A DNA stretch of 16,192 bases from an uncultured Lysobacter sp. (GTDB taxonomy: Bacteria; Pseudomonadota; Gammaproteobacteria; Xanthomonadales; Xanthomonadaceae): contig CAMLID010000073.1 of NCBI GenBank assembly GCA_946480055.1, positions 1 to 16,192 of the forward strand, in the 5' to 3' direction. The notes under the pieces were generated by a model. It was not told where the DNA came from. It made no database searches and was given only the letters and a program-made list of their open reading frames with translations. Every line of letters begins with the position of its first letter. The first letter of the stretch is position 1. Made by a program: the position numbers and the translations under genes. Shown here one piece after another: positions 1 to 6,530 of the stretch.

Positions 1-2121
1 TGGTCGTTCGCGGCGATGGAGCAGTACTTCCAGCGCGAAGGCCGCGACTGGGAGCGCTACGCCTGGCAGAAAGCGCGCCCGGTCGCCGGCGACATCGAGG
101 CCGGCGAACGCCTGTTGGAGGCATTGCGGCCGTTCGTGTACCGGCGCTACCTCGACTTCGGCGCGCTCGACGGCCTGCGCAGCATGAAGGCCGCGATCAG
201 CGCGGAAGTCGCGCGCAAGGAGCTGGCCGACGACATCAAGCGCGGCCCGGGCGGGATCCGCGAGATCGAGTTCCTGGTCCAGGCCCTGCAGCTGATCCGC
301 GGCGGCCGCGAAGCCGAACTGCGCGGCCGCCGCCTGCTGCCGGCGCTGCATGAACTGGTCGCGCAACGCCAGATCAGCGAAGCCGCCGGCGCCGCACTGG
401 CCGACGATTACCGTTTCCTGCGCCGGCTGGAAAACCGCCTGCAGATGCTGCGCGACGCCCAGACCCACGCCCTTCCGGACGCCGAAGCCGATCGCGTGCG
501 CATCGCCGAAGGTCTGGGCTACGCCGACTGGGACGCCTTGCGCGCCGCGCTGGACGTGCGTCGCGCGCGCGTGACCGCCGAGTTCGACGCCCTGCTCGCG
601 CCGCGCCGGCGCGTGGTCGCGCCTAACGCTCTGACCGCGTACTGGCGCGCACTGCCCGAGGCCGGTGAGGCCGCGGTGCTGGCCGACGCCGGTTTCGACG
701 ATGCCGCCGCGGCCGACGCCATGCTGCGCGACCTCGCCCGCAGCCCCGGCGTGCGCGGCCTGTCCGACGGCGCGCGTACGCGCCTGGACCGGGTCCTGCC
801 AGCGTTGCTGCAAGGCGCGGCGCTGTCCTCGCAGCCGATGCTGGCGCTCAAGCGCCTGCTCGCGCTGCTGCACAACGTCCTGCGCCGCAGCGCCTACCTG
901 GCCCTGCTCGACGAACAACCGGCCGCGCTCGCGCGCCTGCTCGAAGCGGTCACGCGCAGCGCCCTGCTGGCCGAACGCCTGGCCGCGCACCCGCTGCTGC
1001 TGGACGAACTGCTGGACGCGCGCGTCGTCGGTCCGCTGCCGGGCCGCGCCGAACTGCTCGCCGCCTGCGCCGAGGTCGACGAGGGCGACGATACCGAAGC
1101 CACCCTGCAGGCCTTGAACGAAGTGCGGCAGGCCCTGAGTTTCCGCATCGCCCTGGCCCTGCGCGACGGCCGCCAGTCGGCCGAAGAAAGCGCACGCCAG
1201 CTGGCCTGGCTCGCCGACGGCGTGGTGTTGCGCGTGCTCGCCCTGGCCGAGCGCGAAGTCGCCGCCGCCCATGGACAGGTGCCGGGCTCGCGCTTCGTCG
1301 TGCTCGGCTACGGCAGCCTGGGCGGCGAGGAGTTGGGCTTCGGCTCCGACCTCGACCTGGTGTTCCTGTACGACGCACCGCGCGCGGACGCCGGGGGCGG
1401 CGCGCTGGAGGGCGTGCATTCCGACGGCGCGCGCCCGCTGGAAGCCGCGCGTTGGTTCGCGCGCCTGGCGCAGAAGGTGGTCGCGCTGCTGGGCGCGGTG
1501 ACCGCGGGCGGACGCTTGTTCGACGTCGACGTGCGCCTGCGCCCGGACGGCGCCAAGGGCCTGCTGGTGTCGTCGCTGACCAGCTTCGCCGATTACCAGC
1601 GCGAGCGCGCCTGGACCTGGGAACATCAAGCCCTGGTGCGCGCCCGCGGCGTCGCCGGCGATACCGGCCTGCGCGAGGACTTCGAGCGAGTGCGCGCGCA
1701 GACCCTGGCGCGCGAGCGCGACCCGGCCAAGGTGCGCGAGGACGTGAGCGCGATGCGCCTGCGCATGCGCGCCGAACTCGACCGCAGCGACGCGGCGGCG
1801 TTCGACCTGAAGCAGGGCGAGGGCGGCCTGGTCGATCTGGAATTCCTGCTGCAGGCGCTGGTGCTGCGCGAGGCGCCGGCGCATGCGGAATTGTTGCTGC
1901 CGCGGGATACGCCGGGATTGATCGGAGTGGCGCGCTCGATCGGTGTATTGGACGAGGCTGTCGCGGCTTCGTTGCAGTCCGCGCATGCGGTGTTGCTTGC
2001 GCGCGGCCTGGACTGCACCTTGGACCGCCGTGCGCGGCGGATCGCGCCCGACGATGCGGTCGAGGCGGCGCGGGCATCGATTCGCGCGGCCGCGAAGGCG
2101 CAGGGCTTGTCGTTCGACTGA
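1..2121 (+). CDS. glnE: Bifunctional glutamine synthetase adenylyltransferase/adenylyl-removing enzyme, 5' truncated
   Basis: GlnE attaches and removes AMP on glutamine synthetase in the cytoplasm, under control of PII and glutamine. The reading frame is open from base 1, so the true start lies upstream; 706 residues are visible, against roughly 930-950 for the family. About 230 residues are therefore missing, including the nucleotidyltransferase motif of the adenylyl-removing half. The rest of that half is present, with the conserved [20 protein letters not shown] near residues 82-101. The adenylylating half begins near residue 430 with [20 protein letters not shown] (from residue 436), whose DLD aspartates (450 and 452) should bind metal, and later has [18 protein letters not shown] near residue 610. 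A methionine at base 16 is internal and unlikely to be a start. No operon partner is visible; the gap after it is full of repeats. Family assignment is very secure. Confidence 0.97.
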   Translation, partial: WSFAAMEQYFQREGRDWERYAWQKARPVAGDIEAGERLLEALRPFVYRRYLDFGALDGLRSMKAAISAEVARKELADDIKRGPGGIREIEFLVQALQLIRGGREAELRGRRLLPALHELVAQRQISEAAGAALADDYRFLRRLENRLQMLRDAQTHALPDAEADRVRIAEGLGYADWDALRAALDVRRARVTAEFDALLAPRRRVVAPNALTAYWRALPEAGEAAVLADAGFDDAAAADAMLRDLARSPGVRGLSDGARTRLDRVLPALLQGAALSSQPMLALKRLLALLHNVLRRSAYLALLDEQPAALARLLEAVTRSALLAERLAAHPLLLDELLDARVVGPLPGRAELLAACAEVDEGDDTEATLQALNEVRQALSFRIALALRDGRQSAEESARQLAWLADGVVLRVLALAEREVAAAHGQVPGSRFVVLGYGSLGGEELGFGSDLDLVFLYDAPRADAGGGALEGVHSDGARPLEAARWFARLAQKVVALLGAVTAGGRLFDVDVRLRPDGAKGLLVSSLTSFADYQRERAWTWEHQALVRARGVAGDTGLREDFERVRAQTLARERDPAKVREDVSAMRLRMRAELDRSDAAAFDLKQGEGGLVDLEFLLQALVLREAPAHAELLLPRDTPGLIGVARSIGVLDEAVAASLQSAHAVLLARGLDCTLDRRARRIAPDDAVEAARASIRAAAKAQGLSFD

Positions 2122-2202
2122 CTACGTCTCTGCTCGGCTCTCGTTTGGTCGTTGCTCCGCTCTCGCGAACCCCTCGGCCGTGCCTGCTTCGGTCGCTTTG
2201 GG

Positions 2203-2232
2203 GTAGGAGCGGCGCAAGCCGCGACCGCGAAC
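2203..2232 (+). repeat. REP-type palindrome, copy 1
   Basis: The core GTAGGAGCGGCGCAAGCCGC folds as GCGGC-GCAA-GCCGC. It is followed by GACCGCGAACCT and, at 2248-2253, AGGTTC, which can pair with GAACCT at 2229-2234 to form a second stem. The same longer arrangement recurs with changes at copy 3, so the unit may be about 50 bases. Short GTAG/GTGG-headed palindromes like this are typical REP elements of Xanthomonadaceae and Pseudomonas. Confidence 0.8.
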
Positions 2233-2278
2233 CTCGTCTGCCGGCGAAGGTTCCGCTACGGATCGGCCTCTGCCTTCT

Positions 2279-2309
2279 GTGGGAGCGGCGTAAGCCGCGA
2301 TCGCCAGCC
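2279..2309 (+). repeat. REP-type palindrome, copy 2
   Basis: This is a second direct copy, headed GTGGGAGCGGCGTAAGCCGC, with the hairpin GCGGC-GTAA-GCCGC. It begins 76 bases after copy 1 in the same orientation. Its tail (GATCGCCAGCC) diverges from copies 1 and 3. Confidence 0.8.
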
Positions 2310-2336
2310 CCGCGACCGCTTCGCTCTCGCTTTGGG

Positions 2337-2367
2337 GTAGGAGCGGCGTAAGCCGCGACCGCGAACT
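2337..2367 (+). repeat. REP-type palindrome, copy 3
   Basis: This is a third direct copy, headed GTAGGAGCGGCGTAAGCCGC, with stem arms at 2343-2347 and 2352-2356. It is followed by a tail like that of copy 1 (GACCGCGAACT, then GGTTCGGCGAAGGTT), so copies 1 and 3 share about 50 bases. Confidence 0.8.
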
Positions 2368-2394
2368 CCGAGGTTCGGCGAAGGTTTCGATTCT

Positions 2395-2510
2395 TAAGTC
2401 AAAGGCTTCCGCCCGCTGCGCGTGCGGGTCACTTTCTCTTGCTGGCCCAAGAGTCCGCCTGGATTCCCTTCGGTCAAAAGTAACCAAAGAGAAGGGCCTG
2501 CCTAGACAAA
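2395..2510. repeat. Probable interspersed repeat with imperfect inverted arms
   Basis: The segment holds GGTCACTTT at 2427-2435 and AAAAGTAACC at 2476-2485, which pair with one mismatch, flanked by TCTCTT and AAAGAGAAGGGC. I recall very similar stretches (a TTTGGTTACTTT block facing an AAAGTGACC block) scattered between genes in xanthomonads and other proteobacteria. A genome search is needed to prove repetition. The minus-strand reading frame across it is probably not a gene. Confidence 0.5.
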
Positions 2511-2577
2511 CCTCCCGTGCGAGTTCTTGGCTTGCGCCGGGATTTTTCGACCGGACATCCTTGTCACTTCGAAAAAC

Positions 2578-2596
2578 GGCGCGCATCCTGCGCGCC
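2578..2596. repeat. GC-rich hairpin
   Basis: A perfect 7-base stem, GGCGCGC (2578-2584) with GCGCGCC (2590-2596), encloses a 5-base ATCCT loop. On the minus strand it is followed by GTTTTTCGAAG, so it could act as a weak terminator for transcription leaving the ELM1-family gene. It is about 230 bases beyond that gene's stop codon. Confidence 0.4.
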
Positions 2597-2647
2597 GCTC
2601 TTCGGGTCTACGGATGCTCGTTTGGGTGCAGTGCTATGGATTCCAAT

Positions 2648-2720
<73 letters not shown>

Positions 2721-2726
2721 CTGGTT

Positions 2727-2762
2727 GTAGGATGCGGTGAGCCAGAGGCGAACCGCATCGCC
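2727..2762 (+). repeat. GATGCGGT palindrome family, copy A
   Basis: GATGCGGT (2731-2738) and ACCGCATC (2752-2759) form a perfect 8-base stem around a 13-base loop, headed by GTAG. Two further copies lie at 11421-11447 and 11515-11541, so this is a second interspersed palindrome family, distinct from the GGAGCGGCGTAAGCC type. Confidence 0.8.
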
Positions 2763-2824
2763 GCGCGGGCTCAGTTCGCTACGCGCGAGCCGCGAAGGTC
2801 GCAGCCACTATCAGCTCCGGCGCC

Positions 2825-3784
2825 CTAAACCCCCAACCCCAACCCCAACCGCCGCCGCACCTCGTCCGCCACCCGCGTCGTTTCCCGCAGCGGCGTGACC
2901 GCATACCCCGCGAGCGCATTCGCGTCGACGAACCGCCGTACCCGACCGCTGTCGATCAGGCGATCGACGAACCGCCGTGGCCGCCCGCCCAAGGCTTCGA
3001 CGCCGGCGACGTACACCGGCACCGTCGTCGCCGCTGCTTCCGACAGCAGATTGACCGAGTCGGCCGTGCAGACCACGCGCTCGGCCCAGCCGAGCAAGCC
3101 GGCGTAAGGATTGGCGCCGTCCTCGGGGCCGGCCCAGACCACCCCGGGCACGCGCGCGAAGCGGCTGCGCAGGCGTTCGCGCACCGGCGCCGGCGTGCGG
3201 CGCGAGGCGGTGGCGAGAATGCTGCCGCCTTCGCGTTCGACCAATGCGTCGACCTGCGCGCACAGCGCGTCGAACATCGCCGCGTCGAAGGCGGCGTGGG
3301 CGCTGGGGCCACCCAGCAACAGGGCGGTGCGCGGCGAGGGCAGGGCGCCGAACGCCGGGAATGCGCTGCGTGCGGCGGCGAGCCAGAGGTCGTCGACCGG
3401 ATTGAGGCTGCCGAGCAGGCTCAGGACGTTGTCGCCCACGAGACCGTCGTGCTCGGGCGCGATCACCAGGTCCCAATGCCGGCTGGGGATGCGCGGGTCG
3501 AGGATCTGCACCGCGCGCGCGCCGCGCGCGCGCAACAGGCGGGTGGCGAGCGCGGCCTGGCGACCGCAACCGATCGCCAGCGTCGGCGGTGCGGCAAGGG
3601 CTTGGGCGAAGGCCGGACCGAAGGCGCGGGCAGCACCCGGCAGCCGGCGTGGCGCGGTCCAGGCCCAGGGAAGCTGCGGTTCCAGGGTGAATTCCCGTCC
3701 CGGCCGGCCCAGCGCGGCGGCCAGAGCCTGGGCCTGGCGGACATTGCCGGCGTGTTCGTCGGTCAGGATCCAAGTTTCATCCAT
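2825..3784 (-). CDS. Mitochondrial fission ELM1 family protein (DUF1022)
   Basis: The 319-residue product matches my memory of the bacterial ELM1-like family, named after a plant mitochondrial fission factor; its bacterial role is not established. Supporting stretches are an early [18 protein letters not shown], then [40 protein letters not shown], and a C-terminal block with [28 protein letters not shown] followed by VPVYV. The last block resembles the sugar-donor site of GT-B glycosyltransferases, which would suit a cell-envelope role, but that is inference. I chose the ATG at 3784 because family similarity begins there; the frame is open further upstream only as antisense of the nitroreductase gene. 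No strong ribosome site is visible. The last codons (LGLGLGV) come from a short hexamer repeat. It is divergent from the nitroreductase gene. Confidence 0.85.
   Translation of the reverse strand: MDETWILTDEHAGNVRQAQALAAALGRPGREFTLEPQLPWAWTAPRRLPGAARAFGPAFAQALAAPPTLAIGCGRQAALATRLLRARGARAVQILDPRIPSRHWDLVIAPEHDGLVGDNVLSLLGSLNPVDDLWLAAARSAFPAFGALPSPRTALLLGGPSAHAAFDAAMFDALCAQVDALVEREGGSILATASRRTPAPVRERLRSRFARVPGVVWAGPEDGANPYAGLLGWAERVVCTADSVNLLSEAAATTVPVYVAGVEALGGRPRRFVDRLIDSGRVRRFVDANALAGYAVTPLRETTRVADEVRRRLGLGLGV
2831..2850. repeat. Short (CCCCAA)3 repeat at the 3' end of the ELM1-family gene
   Basis: Three CCCCAA units lie inside the last codons of the minus-strand gene and encode its Gly-Leu-Gly-Leu-Gly tail. 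Gain or loss of a unit would change the protein by two residues without a frameshift. Confidence 0.6.
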
Positions 3785-3928
3785 GGATATAACCGGGCTG
3801 GATGGCTTCGTTTGTTGCACGGGTGCTATCAATCCGTTCCGGCGATGGCGGCTTTGCTTAACCGCCTGGACTCTACACTTCCGCACCTGGCCGCGGCGCT
3901 CCTGCTCCGGCACCACCTGGAGACCCCG

Positions 3929-4516
3929 ATGTCCTCGACCTTGTCCGATGCCGCCCTGGATCAGCTGTTCCGCACCGCGCGCACCCATAACGAACTCGGC
4001 GGCGAAGTCAGCGACGACACTCTGCGCGCGCTCTACGACCTGATGAAGTGGGCGCCCACCAGCGCCAACATGTCGCCGGGCCGCTACGTGTTCGTGAAGT
4101 CCCGGGAGGCCAAGGAGAAGCTGCGCCCGGCGCTGTCGGAGGGCAACCTGGAGAAGACCATGAAGGCTCCGGTGACGGTGATCGTGGCCCACGACGAGGA
4201 TTTCCACGAGAAGCTGCCTTATCTGTTCCCGCACACCGACGCCAAGTCCTGGTTCGACGGTCCGCGCGAAGGCCGCAGCGCCGCCGCGTTCCGCAACGGC
4301 AGCCTGCAGGGCGCCTACGTGATCCTGGCCGCACGCGCGCTGGGCCTGGACGCCGGCCCGATGTCGGGCTTCGACAACGCCAAGGTCGACGCGGCGTTCT
4401 TCGCCGGCACCCCGATTAAGTCCAATTTCCTGATCAATCTCGGCCACGGCGACGTGTCCAAGCTGTTCCCGCGTTCGCCGCGCTTGTCCTTCGACGAAGT
4501 CGCGCAGATCCTCTGA
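3929..4516 (+). CDS. rutE: RutE-like nitroreductase (probable malonic semialdehyde reductase)
   Basis: The 195-residue protein aligns by eye over its whole length with E. coli RutE (196 residues), an FMN-dependent nitroreductase-fold enzyme that reduces malonic semialdehyde to 3-hydroxypropionate in pyrimidine breakdown. Shared blocks include [38 protein letters not shown], a central [14 protein letters not shown], the [13 protein letters not shown] stretch, and [18 protein letters not shown] near the C-terminus. The start at 3929 has GGAG at 3919-3922 with good spacing and fits the family length, although the frame is open much further upstream. No rutA, B, C, D, F or G gene is nearby, so its substrate here is uncertain; isolated homologues are often annotated only as nitroreductase. 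The yceI gene follows after 50 bases and is probably cotranscribed. Confidence 0.88.
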   Translation: MSSTLSDAALDQLFRTARTHNELGGEVSDDTLRALYDLMKWAPTSANMSPGRYVFVKSREAKEKLRPALSEGNLEKTMKAPVTVIVAHDEDFHEKLPYLFPHTDAKSWFDGPREGRSAAAFRNGSLQGAYVILAARALGLDAGPMSGFDNAKVDAAFFAGTPIKSNFLINLGHGDVSKLFPRSPRLSFDEVAQIL

Positions 4517-4566
4517 TCCCACCGCAGTACGCCCGCCACCCATTCACCTATCCGGAGATACCCGCC

Positions 4567-5160
4567 ATGAAGCGCACCCTGCTCGCCACCGTCCTCGCGT
4601 TCGCCTTCGCGGGCGCCGCCGCGGCCGCTCCGCTGACCTACAAGATCGACGCCAACCACACCGACGTCGTCGCCAGCTGGAGCCATTTCGGCTTCTCCAA
4701 CCCGGTCGCCCACTTCGGCCAGGTCGACGGCAGCATCACCTACGATCCGGCCAAGCCGTCGGCGTCGTCGGTCGAGGTCACCATTCCGCTGGCCGGCCTG
4801 AACTCGCATGTCGCCGCGTTCGACGAGCACCTGCGCAGCGAAGATTTCTTCGACGCCGCCAAGTACCCGACCATCACCTTCAAGAGCACCAAGGTCGAGG
4901 CCGCGGGCGACAAGAAGCTCAAGGTCAGCGGCGACCTGACCGTGCACGGCGTGACCAAGCCGGTGGTGCTGGACGTGACCATCAACAAGGTCGGCGAGCA
5001 GCCGATGGCCAAGCGCGCAGCCGCCGGCTTCGACGCCAGCACCACGATCAAGCGCAGCGACTTCGGCATCGCCAAGTACGTGCCCAACGTCAGCGACGAG
5101 GTGACGATCCACATCACCACCGAAGCGATCGTGCCCAAGCCGGAAGCGGCGAAGCAGTAA
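4567..5160 (+). CDS. yceI: YceI family periplasmic protein
   Basis: The 197-residue product has a clear Sec signal peptide (a basic start, then a hydrophobic stretch ending in AGAAAAA near residue 21), so the mature protein should be periplasmic. The rest is one YceI domain, a lipocalin-like barrel that in a Thermus homologue holds a polyisoprenoid chain. Typical blocks are YKIDANHTDVVASWSHFGFS, FGQVDGSITYDP, HLRSEDFFDAAKYPTITFKS, GDLTVHGVTKPVVLDV and IKRSDFGIAKYVPNVSDEV. GGAGA at 4554-4558 lies eight bases before the ATG. It lies between the nitroreductase and pirin genes; the five-base gap to pirin suggests translational coupling. The exact role is unknown; relatives respond to osmotic, pH or membrane stress. 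Confidence 0.93.
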   Translation: MKRTLLATVLAFAFAGAAAAAPLTYKIDANHTDVVASWSHFGFSNPVAHFGQVDGSITYDPAKPSASSVEVTIPLAGLNSHVAAFDEHLRSEDFFDAAKYPTITFKSTKVEAAGDKKLKVSGDLTVHGVTKPVVLDVTINKVGEQPMAKRAAAGFDASTTIKRSDFGIAKYVPNVSDEVTIHITTEAIVPKPEAAKQ

Positions 5161-5165
5161 GCGCC

Positions 5166-5882
5166 ATGATCGTCGAACGCCCTTCCGCCGACCGCGGCCG
5201 CGTCCAGGCCGGCTGGCTGGACAGCCACCACACGTTTTCCTTCGGTGGCTACTACGACCCGGCCTGGATGGGCTTCGGCCCCTTGCGGGTGATCAACGAG
5301 GACCGCGTCGCCCCCGGCGCGGGTTTCTCGCCGCACCGCCACGCCAACATGGAAATCCTGAGCTACGTGCTCAGCGGCGGTCTCGCCCATAAGGACAGCA
5401 GCGGCGGGGGCGGCACCATCCGCCCCGGCGAGTTGCAATGGATGAGCGCCGGCCACGGCGTCGAACACAGCGAGTACAACGCTTCCGACGCGCAGCCGGT
5501 GCACTTCCTGCAGATCTGGATCCAGCCCGACCGACTCAATGCCAAGCCCGCTTACGCTCAGCGTGAAGCCGGTGCCGGCGTGGCCGGCAATGACGGCTGG
5601 ACCTTGCTGGCCTCGCCCGACGGGGCCGAGGGCAGCATCGCGATCCGCCAACAGGCCTGGCTGCACGGCGCTCGTCCGGCTCAAGGCGAAACCCTGCAGC
5701 GCGAACTCGATCCCGCGCGGCTGTATTGGCTGCACGTGGCCGAAGGCGAGGTCGAAGCCAATGGCCGACGACTGCAGGCAGGCGACGCACTGGGTTACCG
5801 CGAGGAAAGCGGTTCGCTGCGGATCGTCGGACTCGGCGCGGAGCCGGCCAATCTGTTGTTCTTCGATCTGCCTGTGCAGTAA
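5166..5882 (+). CDS. Pirin family protein (YhhW-like bicupin)
   Basis: The 238-residue protein has the two-cupin layout of pirins. The metal ligands of E. coli YhhW are kept at the same numbers: His57 and His59 in PHRHANMEILSYVLSG, and His101 and Glu103 in GHGVEHSEYN. The start ERPSADRGRVQAGWLDSHHT and FGPLRVINEDRVAPGAGF are also typical. YhhW shows quercetin 2,3-dioxygenase activity in vitro, but the natural substrate is unknown; a cytoplasmic redox or metal-sensing role is possible. No signal peptide is present. The start is five bases after the yceI stop and has no good ribosome site of its own, so translation probably depends on yceI. This is the last gene before a repeat-filled gap. Confidence 0.92.
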   Translation: MIVERPSADRGRVQAGWLDSHHTFSFGGYYDPAWMGFGPLRVINEDRVAPGAGFSPHRHANMEILSYVLSGGLAHKDSSGGGGTIRPGELQWMSAGHGVEHSEYNASDAQPVHFLQIWIQPDRLNAKPAYAQREAGAGVAGNDGWTLLASPDGAEGSIAIRQQAWLHGARPAQGETLQRELDPARLYWLHVAEGEVEANGRRLQAGDALGYREESGSLRIVGLGAEPANLLFFDLPVQ

Positions 5883-5884
5883 AT

Positions 5885-5920
5885 CCCAGCGCCAACCTCT
5901 CGCAGCAGGCTGGGTCTCTT
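5885..5920 (+). terminator. Possible weak terminator after the pirin gene
   Basis: CCCAGC (5885-5890) and GCTGGG (5909-5914) can pair across an 18-base loop and are followed by TCTCTT. The stem is short, the loop is long and the T-run is poor, so this is only a candidate for ending the rutE-yceI-pirin transcript. Confidence 0.25.
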
Positions 5921-6060
5921 CCTTCCTACCGCGAGTGGGAGAAGGTGCCCGCAGAGCGGATGAGGGTTCTGGATGAGGTTCGAGCCACGCGCTCGCGCCG
6001 GACCCTCACCCCAACCCTTCTCCCGCCGGGAGATGGGTTTAGTACGCGGGGCTTTTGTTT
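5921..6060. repeat. Foldable intergenic repeat, unit 1
   Basis: The unit of about 140 bases contains GGGAGAAGGTGCCCG, then GCGGATGAGGGT, GGATGAGGTTCGAGCCACG and CGCCGGACCCTCACCCCAAC. It can fold as nested stems: GGGAGAAGG (5937-5945) with CCTTCTCCC (6016-6024), and TGAGGGT (5961-5967) with ACCCTCA (6002-6008). Repeats with this wording are, from memory, common between genes in xanthomonads and some betaproteobacteria. Confidence 0.8.
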
Positions 6061-6198
6061 TTCCCTTCTCCCGATGGGAGAAGGTGCCCGAAGGGCGGAT
6101 GAGGGTCCGGGATGAGGTTCGAGCCACGGGCTAGCGCCGGACCCCCACCCCACCCCCTTTCCCACTGAGAGAGCGGCTCGGTACGCAGCGTTTTTGAT
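6061..6198. repeat. Foldable intergenic repeat, unit 2
   Basis: This second direct copy follows immediately, about 139 bases after unit 1. TTCTCCC (6066-6072) and GGGAGAA (6076-6082) form a tight 7-base hairpin at its head. GGATGAGGTTCGAGCCACG recurs exactly. The distal stem is degraded compared with unit 1, where the arm reads ACCCTCACC. Confidence 0.8.
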
Positions 6199-6252
6199 TT
6201 CCCAACTCCCGCCAACGGGAGCCGCCGCCCGCAGCGCGGACGAGGGCCGCGC
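6199..6252. repeat. Foldable intergenic repeat, truncated unit 3
   Basis: This is the head of a third copy, diverged: CTCCCGCCAACGGGAG forms its hairpin and is followed by CCGCCGCCCGCAGCGCGGACGA, matching GGTGCCCGAAGGGCGGATGA of unit 2. It stops about 50 bases before the zinc-finger gene. Confidence 0.65.
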
Positions 6253-6301
6253 CCCCGCACCTGCTAAACTGCCGCCTCCGCGTCGCCACCCGTCGTCCGT
6301 C

Positions 6302-6502
6302 ATGACCGCAGCCAACGCCCATCCCACCCAGGCCAACGCCGAACAGCGTTACACCGTCACGCGTGCGGACCTGCCGCTGAGCTGCCCGCTGCCGTCGATG
6401 GCGCTGTGGAATTCGCATCCGCGCGTGTATCTGCCGGTCGAGGCCGAACGCGAATGCCAGTGCCCGTACTGCGGCGCGCATTTCACCCTGGTCGACGACT
6501 GA
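6302..6502 (+). CDS. Small zinc-finger (zf-CHCC) domain protein
   Basis: The 66-residue protein ends in a zf-CHCC domain like that of the mitochondrial complex I 13-kDa subunit (NDUFS6). The likely zinc ligands are Cys28, His39, Cys54 and Cys57, in SCPLPSMALWNSHPRVYLP and CQCPYCGAHFTL. Bacterial members are annotated only as zinc-finger domain proteins; I know of no proven function. I chose the ATG at 6302; the frame is open further upstream, but only through the repeat. No strong ribosome site is visible. It precedes the glycosyltransferase by 28 bases and may share its transcript, which by itself does not imply a role in lipopolysaccharide synthesis. Confidence 0.88.
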   Translation: MTAANAHPTQANAEQRYTVTRADLPLSCPLPSMALWNSHPRVYLPVEAERECQCPYCGAHFTLVDD

Positions 6503-6530
6503 GCCACCACGGCGACGCCGCAGGTTCCGC

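Larger units (their letters stand above)
5883..6301. other. Intergenic region filled by a tandem palindromic repeat
   Basis: About 420 bases separate pirin from the small zinc-finger gene. Nearly all of it is accounted for by 2.3 copies of a ~139-base unit, listed separately. Open frames on both strands translate the repeat into the arginine- and proline-rich strings commonly mis-annotated as hypothetical proteins. I see no credible gene. Any promoter for the zinc-finger gene must lie within or just after the repeats. Confidence 0.8.

Noticed and set aside
2122..2586. 154-codon minus-strand open frame after glnE
   Set aside because: It translates the REP copies and the interspersed repeat; there is no ribosome site and no family resemblance, and long open frames are common by chance at this GC content.
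3785..4543. N-terminal extension of the ELM1-family frame, to 572 residues
   Set aside because: The extension is antisense to the nitroreductase gene and has no ELM1 similarity; the family begins at the ATG at 3784.
5921..6252. Possible CRISPR array, from the regular repeats
   Set aside because: Units are contiguous, about 139 bases long and diverged, without unique spacers; no cas gene is present.
5883..6336. Open frames with strings such as LTPTLLPPGDG or PSPGGRRVGVRVR
   Set aside because: These are translations of the ~139-base intergenic repeat, a well-known source of false hypothetical proteins.
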